Of a stretch of DNA of 64,000 nt, positions 8,003 to 17,653 are shown one piece after another (the stretch's first letter is position 1; every line of letters starts with the position of its first letter). Below the pieces are notes generated by a model that searched no databases, was not told where the DNA came from, and worked only from the letters and a program-made list of their open reading frames with translations. The translations under genes were made by a program, and so were the position numbers. The DNA is from JAKAWQ01 sp035509315 (GTDB taxonomy: Bacteria > Pseudomonadota > Alphaproteobacteria > Acetobacterales > Acetobacteraceae): contig DATJLS010000002.1 of assembly GCA_035509315.1 (NCBI GenBank), positions 1 to 64,000 of the forward strand, given 5' to 3'.

Positions 8003-9160
8003 ATGCGCGGCGTGCGGTGGGCTGGCCTTCTTGTTCCGGTGATGAGCACAGCCCTCATGCTTGCCGGCTGCAAGCAGGAGAACCATTATGTCGCCACGCC
8101 GCCCCCCGAGGTGGGTGTCGCCACGCCGCTCAAGAAGGACGTTACACTCTATCTCTATATCACCGGAAACACGGTGGCGACCGATGAGGTCAATCTCGTT
8201 GCGCGGGTCTCCGGGTTTCTGACCGCAATCAACTATCAGGACGGTGCCTTTGTGAAGAAAGGCACCAATCTCTTCGTCATCGAGCAACCACCCTATCAGG
8301 CCAAGCTGCAGCAGGCGCAGGCGCAACTCGCGGGTGCCCAGGCCGACCTCGTTCAGGCCCAGGCGGAATATGTCCGCCAGTCCCAGCTCGCCTCCCAGAA
8401 CTTTGCTTCCCAATCCGCGCTCGATCAGGCCACCGCGAAACGCGACGCCGATCAGGCGACCGTGCAGAACGACGAGGCCAACCTCGCCCTCTCCGCCATC
8501 AATCTGAGCTACACGCGGGTCAACGCTCCGTTCGATGGGGTGGTGACGCGGCACCTCCAATCGGTCGGCGAACTCGTTGGCCAGTCCGGCCCGACCAAGC
8601 TCGCCACCATCGTCTCCATCGCGCCCATCTATGTTACCTTCAACGTCGCCGAGCAGGACGTCCTCCGCATCCGCGCGCAATTGCGGGATAAGCACCTCAC
8701 CCTGGCGGAGCTCGGCGCAATCCCGGTCGATGTCCAACTGGCCAATGAGACCGGCTATCCGCACCAAGGCGTGCTCAACTATGTTTCGCCGGATGTCGAT
8801 CCTTCGACCGGCACGCTGCTTGCCAGAGGGATCTTCCAGAACAAGGATCGCGCGCTTCTGCCAGGCTATTTCGTTCAGGTCCGGGTCCCCGAGGGCAAGC
8901 TCGACAATGCCCTCCTGATCCCGGACACCGCCTGGGCGACCGACCAGCAGGGTACCTATGTGCTCGTGATCGGCGCGGACAATCGGGTCGAGCAGCGCCG
9001 CGTGGCGCTGGGACAGCAACAGGGCCCGCTCCGCATCGTCACGAGCGGGCTCGAACCGACGGACAAGGTCGTCATCAGCGGCAATGAACGAGCGATTCCG
9101 GGACAGGTCGTCGCACCCAAGATGACGACGATCACCAACACTGTCGATCCAAGCCCGTAA
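8003..9160 (+). CDS. RND efflux periplasmic adaptor (membrane fusion protein)
   Basis: A 385-residue lipoprotein of the AcrA/MexE family. It would bridge the inner-membrane RND pump to an outer-membrane channel. It shows a signal peptide ending ALMLAGC (lipidated Cys23), a biotinyl-lipoyl half (VARVSGFLTAINYQDGAFVK), a long alpha-hairpin rich in Gln/Ala, the second lipoyl half (YTRVNAPFDGVVTRHL) and beta-barrel/membrane-proximal domains. I chose the ATG at 8003 because of the GGAG at 7992-7995 and because it puts the signal peptide at the N-terminus; the frame is open from 7910. The pump gene follows after 15 bases. No outer-membrane factor gene or dedicated repressor is adjacent. Confidence 0.92.
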   Translation: MRGVRWAGLLVPVMSTALMLAGCKQENHYVATPPPEVGVATPLKKDVTLYLYITGNTVATDEVNLVARVSGFLTAINYQDGAFVKKGTNLFVIEQPPYQAKLQQAQAQLAGAQADLVQAQAEYVRQSQLASQNFASQSALDQATAKRDADQATVQNDEANLALSAINLSYTRVNAPFDGVVTRHLQSVGELVGQSGPTKLATIVSIAPIYVTFNVAEQDVLRIRAQLRDKHLTLAELGAIPVDVQLANETGYPHQGVLNYVSPDVDPSTGTLLARGIFQNKDRALLPGYFVQVRVPEGKLDNALLIPDTAWATDQQGTYVLVIGADNRVEQRRVALGQQQGPLRIVTSGLEPTDKVVISGNERAIPGQVVAPKMTTITNTVDPSP

Positions 9161-9175
9161 GCAGGGCGGCCCCCG

Positions 9176-12100
9176 ATGATCTCGCAGTTCTTCATCGCCC
9201 GCCCAGTGCTCGCCAATGTGCTGGCGATTCTTTTCGTGCTGCTCGGCGGCGTCGCCCTTTTCGGCCTGCCCGTCGCCCAGTACCCGAACGTCGTCCCGCC
9301 AACCGTGCAGGTCACGACACGGTATCCAGGCGCGAGCGCGCTCACTGTCATGCAGAATGTCGCCCTGCCCATCGAGCAGGCGGTGAACGGTGTCGAGGGC
9401 ATGATCTACATGCAATCGACCAGCGCTGCGGACGGAACCTATAACCTCACCGTCACTTTTCAGATCGGCACCAATCTCGATTTTGCTCAGGTTCTGGTCC
9501 AGAACGAGGTGTCGAGCGTGCTCGCCTCCCTGCCCACGGCGGTGCAGGCCCAGGGCGTGACGGTGCAGAAGCGTTCGACCGCGATTCTTCAGATTATCAC
9601 GCTGGTTGGCAACAAGGGCCAGTACAGCAGCCTCTTTCTCAGCAACTACGCCACCATCAACATCATCAATGAACTTGCCCGCCTGCCCGGCGTCGGCAAC
9701 GTCAATGTCTTCGGTGCCGGCCAGTATGCCATGCGTGTCTGGCTCGACCCGAACAAGCTCAAGGCGTACCAGCTCACCCCGAACGACGTGATGCGGGCGC
9801 TGCAGAACCAAAATACCGAGGTCACAGCCGGCCAGATCGGGGCGCCGCCGGCACCTTCCGGCCAGAATTTCCAGTACACGGTGAATGTCCAGGGCCGCCT
9901 CGCGGATCCCTCGCAATTCGCAGATATCATCGTCAAGTCGGGCCAGGGCACCGGCGGCCAGATCGTCCGCATCAGGGATATCGGCCACGTCGAGCTGGGC
10001 GCCCAGACCTATAGCCAGACCTTCACGCTCGACGGCCACCCATCCACGGGCATCGCCATCTATCTCACGCCGGGGGCGAATGCGCTCACCGTCGCCCACG
10101 AAGTCAAGCAGGAGATGAAGGCGCTCGCGCCCACCTTCCCGCAGGGGCTCGAGTGGAACATCCCGTTCGACACCACGCTCTTCGTCTCGGCCTCGATCGA
10201 CGAGGTTTACAAGACCCTGATCGAGGCCGGAATTCTGGTGCTGGTGGTGATCGTCGTCTTCCTCCAGGACTGGCGGGCGAGCCTGGTGCCGGCGACCACC
10301 GTTCCGGTGACGATCATCGGCGCCTTCGCCGCCATGGCGGCGCTTGGCTTCACCATCAATCTTTCCACCTTGTTCGCGATCGTGCTCGCGATCGGGATCG
10401 TCGTCGATGACGCGATCGTCGTCGTCGAGGGGGCCGCGCATCATATCGAGCGTGGCTTGACGCCCGTGCAGGCGGCGATCCAGGCAATGAAGGAGCTTTT
10501 CGGGCCGATCATTGGCATCACGCTCGTCCTGATGTCGGTGTTCGTGCCGGCTGCCTTCCTGCCCGGTCTCACCGGTCAGATGTACGCCCAGTTCGCGTTG
10601 GTGATCGCGGCGACGGCCCTCATCAGCGCCATCAACGCCGCGACGCTCAAGCCGACGCAGTGCGCCCTCTGGCTCCGGCCCGCGGTGCCGCCCGAGAAGC
10701 GCAACTTCTTCTTCCGCGGCTTCAATGTCGTCTATGGCGCGATGGAGCGGCCCTATCTGCGGCTGATCGGCGCGATGACGCACCATATTGCCATCATGCT
10801 GCCGATCGCATTCATCCTGATGGCGATCGGATTCGTCGGGCTCGGCCGGATCCCGACCGGCTTTCTGCCGATCGAAGATCAGGGATACGTGATGGTCGCG
10901 GTGCAGCTTCCGAACGGCGCCTCACTCGAGCGGACCAACCAGGCCCTGGCCGGCGTGGAGAAGTTCGCCGCCGCCACGCCGGGGGTCGCGCACGTGATCA
11001 CGGTGGGCGGCATCTCCGTGCTCGACAACAGTGCCACGCTCGCGAATGGCGGCGTCGCTTATGTGATCTTCAAGGACTGGAGCCAGCGCGGCCCCTCCGA
11101 GAATCTGCGCGCGATCTATTATCATCTGACGGATGCGCTGAAGACATTGCCGAACGGCGTGGGCTTCGTGATCGTCCCGCCGGCGATCCAGGGAATCGGC
11201 AATGCGGGCGGCTTCACGATGATGGTGGAGTTGCGCGACGGCAGCGACGATTTCGACAAGCTTCAGACTCTCACCCGCACGATCATCGCCGACGGTGCGG
11301 CGCAAAGCAGCCTGCAAGGACTGAACACGTCCTTCCGTGCCGACGCGCCGGCCATCAAAGTCGATGTCGATCGCGTCAAGGCGGAGCGTCTGCACGTTTC
11401 GATCGGTCAGGTCTTCTCGACCCTCAGCGCCTATCTCGGTTCGAGCTATGTCGGGCAGTTCATCAAGTTTGGCCGGGTGTTCCAGGTCTATACCCAGGCG
11501 GACGGCCGGTTCCGGGCGACCCCGAACGACATCGAGCAGCTCAACGTCAAGAACGAAGACGGCCAGATGGTCCCGCTCGGCGCCGTGCTGAGCAATGCGC
11601 CGGCGGTCGGGCCGAGTCTGATCACCCTCTATGATCTCTATCCAGCGGCAACCATCGTCGGGAGCTCCGCCCAAGGGTACAGCTCCGGCCAGTCGCTCGA
11701 TGTGATGCAGGATCTTGCCGCCCACGTGCTGCCGCCCGGGACCGGCTACGACTGGACCGCCATGTCCTACCAGGAGAAAATTGTCGGCAATCAGATCTAC
11801 TATGTCTTCGGGCTCGGGCTCCTTCTCGTATATCTTGTCCTCGCCGGACAGTACGAAAGCTGGATTGCGCCGATCTCCGTGATTCTGGCCGTGCCGCTCT
11901 CGCTGCTCGGGCCGGTGATCGCGCTCACCCCGCTTGGCGTTTCGAGCAACCTCTATGTCCAGATCGGGCTCATTCTCCTGATCGCGCTTTCCGCCAAGAA
12001 CGCGATCCTCATCGTCGAGGTCGCGCGGGAACAGCGCATCATCCACGGCAAGCCGATCCTGGAGGCGGCGATCGAGGCGGCGCATACCCGCTTCCGCCCG

Positions 12101-12334
12101 ATCCTGATGACCTCGATCGCCTTCATCCTCGGTGTGCTGCCGCTGGTGCTCGCGACCGGCGCGGGCGCCAATTCCCGCAAATCGATCGGCATCACCGTGG
12201 CGAGCGGCATGATCGCCTCAACCTGCCTCGCCGTCCTCTTCGTTCCTTCATTCTTTGTCGCCATGCAGCGCTTCGAGGAATGGCGCAAACCCCTTCCGCG
12301 CTCCATAGCCGAGCCGGCGCGAGACCAAGTTTAA
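9176..12334 (+). CDS. RND multidrug efflux transporter, HAE1 (AcrB/MexF) family
   Basis: A full-length 1052-residue inner-membrane proton antiporter. It has 12 transmembrane segments in two halves, each followed by a large periplasmic loop. The proton-relay Asp pair is in GIVVDDAIVVVE (TM4), and the matching Lys is in SAKNAILIVEVA (TM10). The N-terminus (FFIARPVLANVLAILFVLLG) and the PVAQYPNVVPPTV stretch are diagnostic of the family. It is co-transcribed with the adaptor upstream. The gene ends without an outer-membrane factor, so a TolC/OprM-type partner must be encoded elsewhere. Substrate cannot be read from the sequence. Confidence 0.95.
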   Translation: MISQFFIARPVLANVLAILFVLLGGVALFGLPVAQYPNVVPPTVQVTTRYPGASALTVMQNVALPIEQAVNGVEGMIYMQSTSAADGTYNLTVTFQIGTNLDFAQVLVQNEVSSVLASLPTAVQAQGVTVQKRSTAILQIITLVGNKGQYSSLFLSNYATINIINELARLPGVGNVNVFGAGQYAMRVWLDPNKLKAYQLTPNDVMRALQNQNTEVTAGQIGAPPAPSGQNFQYTVNVQGRLADPSQFADIIVKSGQGTGGQIVRIRDIGHVELGAQTYSQTFTLDGHPSTGIAIYLTPGANALTVAHEVKQEMKALAPTFPQGLEWNIPFDTTLFVSASIDEVYKTLIEAGILVLVVIVVFLQDWRASLVPATTVPVTIIGAFAAMAALGFTINLSTLFAIVLAIGIVVDDAIVVVEGAAHHIERGLTPVQAAIQAMKELFGPIIGITLVLMSVFVPAAFLPGLTGQMYAQFALVIAATALISAINAATLKPTQCALWLRPAVPPEKRNFFFRGFNVVYGAMERPYLRLIGAMTHHIAIMLPIAFILMAIGFVGLGRIPTGFLPIEDQGYVMVAVQLPNGASLERTNQALAGVEKFAAATPGVAHVITVGGISVLDNSATLANGGVAYVIFKDWSQRGPSENLRAIYYHLTDALKTLPNGVGFVIVPPAIQGIGNAGGFTMMVELRDGSDDFDKLQTLTRTIIADGAAQSSLQGLNTSFRADAPAIKVDVDRVKAERLHVSIGQVFSTLSAYLGSSYVGQFIKFGRVFQVYTQADGRFRATPNDIEQLNVKNEDGQMVPLGAVLSNAPAVGPSLITLYDLYPAATIVGSSAQGYSSGQSLDVMQDLAAHVLPPGTGYDWTAMSYQEKIVGNQIYYVFGLGLLLVYLVLAGQYESWIAPISVILAVPLSLLGPVIALTPLGVSSNLYVQIGLILLIALSAKNAILIVEVAREQRIIHGKPILEAAIEAAHTRFRPILMTSIAFILGVLPLVLATGAGANSRKSIGITVASGMIASTCLAVLFVPSFFVAMQRFEEWRKPLPRSIAEPARDQV

Positions 12335-12355
12335 ACGGCGAAGCGCTCTGACGTC

Positions 12356-12802
12356 TCACCCACTCGGCGGCCGGCCGACGCCCAGCATGGCGAGGCCGAA
12401 AATGCCGGCAGCGAGGGTCGCGACACTGATCAGCAGCCGAAGCCGGTCGGAAAGGCTCGCCGCCTCCCGCTCGAACCGCGCCCTGATCCGCGCCCGTTCG
12501 CGGGCCACCCGCTCTGGAAGCGTGCCGGCTCCGCTCAACACAGCATCCGCGCTATCGCCGAGCACGGGCCGCAGCGCAGCAAGCCGGGACGCTTCGTCCG
12601 GGGCCGATGCGGCAAGGAGGACCTGATCCAGCGCCGCCTCGCGGACGAGCGCGCGTGCCAGAGGCACCGGAGCGGCATAGGTGCCGAAAATACCGGCGAG
12701 GCCGACAATGACGAACGCCATCGCAAGGAAGCCCGCCGCACTTCCGCTCGGTCTTCCGGCCACCCCCCGCCCCGTCCTCCAAGTTCGATGAGGGGCCGAC
12801 AT
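12356..12802 (-). CDS. Hypothetical membrane protein, two transmembrane segments
   Basis: A 148-residue protein with hydrophobic segments at about 24-48 (GFLAMAFVIVGLAGIFGTYA) and 121-141 (LLISVATLAAGIFGLAMLGV). Between them is an Ala/Arg-rich, probably helical region of some 75 residues. The layout suggests two membrane anchors around a periplasmic helical domain. I do not recognise the family. It faces the RND gene tail to tail and is divergent from the bL36 gene. Confidence 0.6.
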   Translation of the reverse strand: MSAPHRTWRTGRGVAGRPSGSAAGFLAMAFVIVGLAGIFGTYAAPVPLARALVREAALDQVLLAASAPDEASRLAALRPVLGDSADAVLSGAGTLPERVARERARIRARFEREAASLSDRLRLLISVATLAAGIFGLAMLGVGRPPSG

Positions 12803-12928
12803 GCAGCCCGACTGCCGTCCGTGTCAACGGACCCGGCGCTGATGACTTGACAGGGCCTGGCCCTCCGCTTAGGTCCGCGCGTCCACACCCGGGAAACACC
12901 GGGTGAGCGGCAATGGGATGATCTTGCC

Positions 12929-13054
12929 ATGAAGATCCGCAACAGCCTCCGCTCGGCCAAGACTCGCGACAAGAACTGCCGGCTCGTGCGGCGGCATGGG
13001 CGGGTCTATGTCATCAATAAGAAGAACCCGCGCATGAAGGCCCGCCAGGGCTGA
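12929..13054 (+). CDS. rpmJ: 50S ribosomal protein L36 (bL36), zinc-free type
   Basis: A 41-residue protein starting MKIRNSLRSAKTRDKNC and ending INKKNPRMKARQG, the standard alphaproteobacterial bL36. The large-subunit protein binds 23S rRNA. It belongs to the paralogue type lacking the zinc ribbon (only one Cys, at position 17, instead of the CxxC...CxnH set). Length and sequence are normal. It is monocistronic, between a divergent membrane protein gene and the glycolate oxidase operon. It is shorter than most gene callers' default cut-off and easily missed. Confidence 0.95.
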   Translation: MKIRNSLRSAKTRDKNCRLVRRHGRVYVINKKNPRMKARQG

Positions 13055-13136
13055 GCCGGGCGCTTGCCGCGCTGGGCCGGGCAGCCCATCCTTCTTTAGG
13101 GAGTTCCTGAGGGGTCCGAGTCAGCGGAGGTCGTGC

Positions 13137-14579
13137 GTGACCATCCAGCCCGAACCGAAAGAAGACATTCTCGCCCGGCGCGAGGAAATCGTCGCCGGCC
13201 TCAAGGAGGTCGCAGGCGAGAGCGCTGTGATCGCCGAGCCGGTCCGGCTGCGGGCCTATGAGACTGACGGTATGCCCTCTTACCGGCAGCCGCCACTGGC
13301 TGTGGCGCTGCCGGAGACGACCGAGCAGGTCGCCGCGATCCTCCGCTTCTGTCATGCGAATGGCGTTCGGGTGGTGCCGCGAGGCGCCGGGACGAGCCTT
13401 TCGGGCGGGGCGCTGCCGCTCGCCGATGCCGTCGTCGTCGGACTGATGCGGATGAACCGCATCCTTTCCATCGACTATGCCGATCGGGTCGCGACGGTGC
13501 AGGCGGGCGTCACCAATCTTGCGATCACCGGCGCTGTTGCGCAGGAAGGGTTCTTTTACGCGCCTGATCCTTCGAGCCAGCTCGCCTGCATGATCGGCGG
13601 CAATATCGCGATGAACTCTGGTGGCGCGCATTGCCTGAAATACGGTGTCACCGCAAACAATGTGCTCGGCCTGAAAATCGTGACGATCGAGGGTGAGATC
13701 GTCACGCTGGGCGGGGCGCATCTCGATGCGGCGGGTTACGATTGGCTCGGCATCCTCATCGGCAGCGAGGGCCAGCTCGCCATCGTCACCGAGGTGACGG
13801 TGCGTATCCTCCGCGCCGCGGAGGGTGCCCGTGCGATGCTCGCCGCCTTCGCCTCGAACGAGGTAGCGGGCGCGGCGGTCGCTGCGATCATCGGTTCGGG
13901 TGTCATTCCGGTCGCCCTCGAATTCATGGACAAGCCAGCCATTCATGCCTGCGAGGCTTTTGCCCATGCGGGCTACCCGCTCGATGCCGAGGCGATGCTG
14001 ATCGTCGAGGTCGAGGGGAGCGAGGCCGAGCAGGATGAGCTGCTGGGCCGGCTCGAGGCGATCATTCGCCGCTTCGATCCGCTCAGCCTGAAGGTCGCGA
14101 CCAGCGCCGAGGAATCGGCGGCGATCTGGAAAGGCCGCAAGGGGGCGTTCGGCGCGATCGGGCGCATCAGCCCCGATTACCTCTGCATGGATGGGGTCAT
14201 CCCGACATCCCAACTGCCCGCCGTGCTCGGGCGGATCGGGGAGATGAGCCGGGAGTACGGGCTCGCGGTCGCCAATATCTTCCATGCCGGGGACGGCAAT
14301 CTGCATCCCCTCATCATGTTCGATGCCAACGATGCGCGCAGCCTGGCCAAGGCGGAGGAATTCGGCGCCGAGATCCTCAAGCTCTGCGTCGCCGTGGGCG
14401 GCTGCCTCACCGGCGAGCACGGGGTCGGGATCGAGAAGCGGGACCTGATGCCGGTCCAGTTCTCTGCTTCCGATCTCGATCAGCAGCGGCGCGTCAAATC
14501 GGCCTTCGATCCGGACTGGCTGCTCAACCCCAGCAAGGTTTTCCCGCTCGCTCCCCCACCAATCCTCAAGGCGGCATGA
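13137..14579 (+). CDS. glcD: Glycolate oxidase subunit GlcD (FAD-linked oxidase)
   Basis: A 480-residue flavoprotein that oxidises glycolate (or D-lactate) to the 2-oxoacid. It has an FAD-binding type 4 (PCMH) domain at about 50-230 (VPRGAGTSLSGGALPLADAV; GGNIAMNSGGAHCLKYGVT) and a C-terminal FAD-oxidase domain with the signatures NIFHAGDGNLHP and CLTGEHGVGIEKRDLM. The start is a GTG with GGAGG six bases upstream. The stop overlaps the glcE start (ATGA), and glcF follows two genes later, so the three form a GlcDEF complex at the membrane feeding electrons to the quinone pool. Confidence 0.95.
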   Translation: MTIQPEPKEDILARREEIVAGLKEVAGESAVIAEPVRLRAYETDGMPSYRQPPLAVALPETTEQVAAILRFCHANGVRVVPRGAGTSLSGGALPLADAVVVGLMRMNRILSIDYADRVATVQAGVTNLAITGAVAQEGFFYAPDPSSQLACMIGGNIAMNSGGAHCLKYGVTANNVLGLKIVTIEGEIVTLGGAHLDAAGYDWLGILIGSEGQLAIVTEVTVRILRAAEGARAMLAAFASNEVAGAAVAAIIGSGVIPVALEFMDKPAIHACEAFAHAGYPLDAEAMLIVEVEGSEAEQDELLGRLEAIIRRFDPLSLKVATSAEESAAIWKGRKGAFGAIGRISPDYLCMDGVIPTSQLPAVLGRIGEMSREYGLAVANIFHAGDGNLHPLIMFDANDARSLAKAEEFGAEILKLCVAVGGCLTGEHGVGIEKRDLMPVQFSASDLDQQRRVKSAFDPDWLLNPSKVFPLAPPPILKAA

Positions 14580-15784
14580 GCGAGGCCGAGGCGCCCGAGG
14601 ATGATGCAGGAGTCGTTGCGGCTATCCTGGCCGCGATTGCCGCGCGCGAACCGCTGAGCATCTCCGGCAATGACGGCAAGCGGTCGATGTTGCGCCCTGT
14701 GCAGGCGGCGCGCGGGCTTTCGGGGCGCAATCTTTCGGGGATTACGCTCCATTCGCCCGCAGAACTCGTGATCTCCGCCCGTGCCGGAACCCCAGTGCCG
14801 GTGATCGAGGCGGCATTGGCCGAGCATGGCCAGCACTTGGTCGCCGAGCCGCCCGATCTTGGCCGGCTCCTCGGCACCGTCGCACCCGCCACGCTCGGCG
14901 GCATGGTTGCGGCCAATCTCTCCGGCCCGCGCCGCATCGCCGGCGGGGCAATGCGCGATCATGTGCTCGGCGTGCGCGCGGTGAATGGCGAAGGAACGAT
15001 CATCCATTCGGGCGGCCGTGTGCTCAAGAACGTCACCGGGCTCGATCTCTGCAAGCTGCTGGCCGGCAGCTTCGGCACGCTTGCCGTGATGACCGAAATC
15101 ACGCTCAAGGTTTTGCCGGCCCCAGAGAGCACGGCCACGCTTGCCATCCCCAATCTCGATCCCGCGCAGGGGGTGGCGGCGCTTGCCGCCTCGCTCGGCT
15201 CGCCCTTCGGGGTTTCAGGCGCGGCCTATCTGCCCGCGGCGGCAGCTGCGCGGGTGCCGGAACTGGGCGCTGTGGGCGAGGGCGTGGCTCTCGCGCGGAT
15301 CGAGAACTTCGCCTCGAGCGTCGCTTATCGCGCCGGGCGCCTTGCCGCCGGGCTCGATCGCTTTGGCCAGTCCCGGCTGGTGGAGGATGAAGTCAGCCGC
15401 GCCATCTGGCGGGCAATCCGGGATGCAGTGCCACTGGCTGCCGGCGAGGAAGAGGCCGTTTGGCGCGTCTCTGTCCGTCCTTCCGCGGCCCCGGGGCTCG
15501 TGCACGCCCTCGCCGCGGCGGACGCGCGCTGGTTCCTGGATTGGGGCGGCGGGTTGGTGTGGATCGCAGCCCCCGCCGAAGCCCACAGCCACCAGGCCAT
15601 CAGCGCGGCGGTCACGGCGGCAGGCGGCACTTGGATATTGCTCCGCGCCCCCGAGGCGCTGCGCGCGGGTCTCGATGTCCTGCCGCCACCGTCTCCGGTG
15701 CTTGCGCGCCTCACCCGCCGGGTGAAATCCGCCTTCGACCCGCACGGAATTCTCAATCCCGGCCGCATGTATGCCGGGGTTTGA
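14576..15784 (+). CDS. glcE: Glycolate oxidase subunit GlcE
   Basis: A 402-residue FAD-binding protein, the second flavin subunit of glycolate oxidase. The PCMH domain is visible (LGGMVAANLSGPRRIAGGAM; KNVTGLDLCKLLAGSFGTLA), and the end RRVKSAFDPHGILNPGRMY matches the C-terminal motif of the family. The start codon overlaps the glcD stop by four bases, indicating translational coupling. Length is within the usual range for GlcE. It is followed after nine bases by a small membrane protein gene and then glcF. Confidence 0.93.
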   Translation: MSEAEAPEDDAGVVAAILAAIAAREPLSISGNDGKRSMLRPVQAARGLSGRNLSGITLHSPAELVISARAGTPVPVIEAALAEHGQHLVAEPPDLGRLLGTVAPATLGGMVAANLSGPRRIAGGAMRDHVLGVRAVNGEGTIIHSGGRVLKNVTGLDLCKLLAGSFGTLAVMTEITLKVLPAPESTATLAIPNLDPAQGVAALAASLGSPFGVSGAAYLPAAAAARVPELGAVGEGVALARIENFASSVAYRAGRLAAGLDRFGQSRLVEDEVSRAIWRAIRDAVPLAAGEEEAVWRVSVRPSAAPGLVHALAAADARWFLDWGGGLVWIAAPAEAHSHQAISAAVTAAGGTWILLRAPEALRAGLDVLPPPSPVLARLTRRVKSAFDPHGILNPGRMYAGV

Positions 15785-15793
15785 ACACTGCTG

Positions 15794-16306
15794 ATGACGC
15801 TCCTTTCCTGGCCGATCCTTCTTGCGCTGATCGCCGGGTTCGGCTGCGAAACAATCGCGCTGTACCGCGTGCGGAGCGACAATACGCCCCTCGCCCGCGT
15901 GCTGATCGCGATCTCCCTTCTTACGTTCTGTGTGCTCCTGGTCTATGCGTTCGCCGTTAATCCTTATCCGCAGAGACCAGTCGTCACCGATGGGTTTCTC
16001 GGCATTGCGACCTTTCTTTTCGTGAGCGGAGTCGCGTTGCTCGCGCTCGTTCCGGATGCGGCGAAGCAGAGTCTGTCCCCGGAAACGGTGCGCATCCTTC
16101 TGCCCGAGAGCATCACCGGGCTGACGCCTGCAGAGATGCGCCGCCTCGTGCCCGGGGGGCTCGCAAGGCTTGCGGACCATGAGCTTCGCGCGATGGTGCT
16201 GATGTATCTCGGCGGTTCGTCTCCGGGCATGATCCGTAGCCTCACGCCGGAGCGTCTGCGGGCGTTGCTGCGCCGCGAGGTTCCGCGGTCCATTCTCAAT
16301 TCGTAG
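15794..16306 (+). CDS. Small membrane protein inserted in the glycolate oxidase operon
   Basis: A 170-residue protein with two or three hydrophobic segments (LLSWPILLALIAGFGCETIA; LIAISLLTFCVLLVYAFAV; GIATFLFVSGVALLALV) and a soluble C-terminal half rich in short LxPExxRxLL-type helices (LTPAEMRRLVPGGLA; LTPERLRALL). Two such segments look like internal repeats. It lies between glcE and glcF with gaps of under ten bases, so it is probably part of the operon. A role in anchoring the complex is possible but is only inference. I do not know the family. Confidence 0.7.
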   Translation: MTLLSWPILLALIAGFGCETIALYRVRSDNTPLARVLIAISLLTFCVLLVYAFAVNPYPQRPVVTDGFLGIATFLFVSGVALLALVPDAAKQSLSPETVRILLPESITGLTPAEMRRLVPGGLARLADHELRAMVLMYLGGSSPGMIRSLTPERLRALLRREVPRSILNS

Positions 16307-16312
16307 TCAGCC

Positions 16313-17626
16313 ATGCAGACACGGTTCACGGCTACCCAACTTGCCGACCCCGATATCGCCGCCTCCAACGAGGTGCTGCGCCGCTGCGTTCATTGCGGCT
16401 TCTGCACCGCGACCTGTCCGACCTTCGTTCTTCTCGGGGACGAGCTCGATAGCCCGCGTGGGCGCATTTATCTGATGCAGGAGATGCTGGAGAAGGGCGG
16501 GCCGGCGAGCCCGGACGTCGTTCGGCATGTCGATCGATGCCTCTCCTGCCTCGCCTGCATGACGACATGCCCTTCGGGCGTGCATTACATGCATCTCGTC
16601 GATCACGCCCGCGCTTATATCGAGCGCAACCATCGCCGCCCTGCCGCGGAGAGGGCAGTGCGCGCCCTCCTCGCCATGATCGTGCCGCGGCCACGGCTCT
16701 TTCGCCAATACCTGCGCGTGGCGCAGCTGGCGCGGCCATTCCGAGCCCTGCTTCCCGCGCGCTCAATCCTCGGCGCGCGGCTTAGGGCCATGCTTGAGCT
16801 TGTTCCTTCCCGCCTGCCATCACCCAGCCCCACCGACGCTCCGCGCACCCATGGGGCACAGGGAACGCGGCGCGCCCGTGTCGCGCTGCTCGCTGGCTGC
16901 GCGCAGCAGGTGCTCGACCCGGAGATCAATGCCGCGACAATCCGGTTGCTGACACGGCTTGGCGTTGAGGTCGTGGTGGCGAAGGGTGCGGGCTGCTGCG
17001 GTGCGCTCGTCCATCACATGGGAAAGCACGATGAGGCGCTGAAAGCGGCGCGTGCCAATATTCGTGCCTGGCAGGCCGAGATTGCGGGCGGGGAGCTCGA
17101 TGCGATCATCGTCACCGCCTCCGGCTGCGGGACGATGCTCAAGGATTACGGGTTCCTGCTGCGCACTTCCCCCGAGCGAGAGGCGGCGGAGAAGATCGCG
17201 GGGCTCGCGATGGATATCAGCGAGTTCCTGCACCGTTTCGGCTATGAGCCGAGCCGGCCCGCTTCCGGCATCCGGCTTGCCTATCACGCCGCCTGCAGTC
17301 TCCAGCATGGCCAGCGTATCACCACCGAGCCCAAATCACTGCTCACGCGCGCCGGCTTCACGCTCGTCGAGCCGCGCGAGGCGCATCTCTGCTGCGGCTC
17401 GGCCGGCACTTACAACCTGCTTCAACCCGAGATCGCTCAAAGACTCCGTGCACGGAAGCTCGCGAATCTCGAGGAGACGGGCGCGGCGGTGATCGCGGCG
17501 GGCAATATCGGCTGCATCACCCAGCTCGCTGCCGGCCGCCTGCCCATCGTCCATCCCGTCCAACTGCTCGACTGGATGGCCGGTGGCCCGAAGCCCGCCG
17601 CGCTCGCTGAGGTTCAGGCAGGCTGA
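16313..17626 (+). CDS. glcF: Glycolate oxidase iron-sulfur subunit GlcF
   Basis: A 437-residue protein that passes electrons from the GlcDE flavins towards quinone. It has two 4Fe-4S ferredoxin motifs near the N-terminus (CVHCGFCTATCP and CLSCLACMTTCPSG) and two CCG domains (GAGCCGALVHHMG and HLCCGSAGTYN) typical of GlcF, LldE and HdrB proteins. Length is normal. It ends the operon and faces the molybdoenzyme gene tail to tail across 27 bases. Confidence 0.95.
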   Translation: MQTRFTATQLADPDIAASNEVLRRCVHCGFCTATCPTFVLLGDELDSPRGRIYLMQEMLEKGGPASPDVVRHVDRCLSCLACMTTCPSGVHYMHLVDHARAYIERNHRRPAAERAVRALLAMIVPRPRLFRQYLRVAQLARPFRALLPARSILGARLRAMLELVPSRLPSPSPTDAPRTHGAQGTRRARVALLAGCAQQVLDPEINAATIRLLTRLGVEVVVAKGAGCCGALVHHMGKHDEALKAARANIRAWQAEIAGGELDAIIVTASGCGTMLKDYGFLLRTSPEREAAEKIAGLAMDISEFLHRFGYEPSRPASGIRLAYHAACSLQHGQRITTEPKSLLTRAGFTLVEPREAHLCCGSAGTYNLLQPEIAQRLRARKLANLEETGAAVIAAGNIGCITQLAAGRLPIVHPVQLLDWMAGGPKPAALAEVQAG

Positions 17627-17653
17627 GCTAGGCCAGAGAATATCGTCCTGCGA

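Noticed and set aside
7850..10786. A 978-codon open frame on the minus strand opposite the RND adaptor and pump genes
   Set aside because: It is a mirror of high-GC codon bias in the two clear RND genes. The translation is rich in Asp/Arg/His/Gly with no domain, and both plus-strand genes have full family signatures.
13014..14420. A 468-codon minus-strand frame opposite glcD
   Set aside because: It starts inside glcD and ends inside the bL36 gene; no ribosome binding site and no domain.
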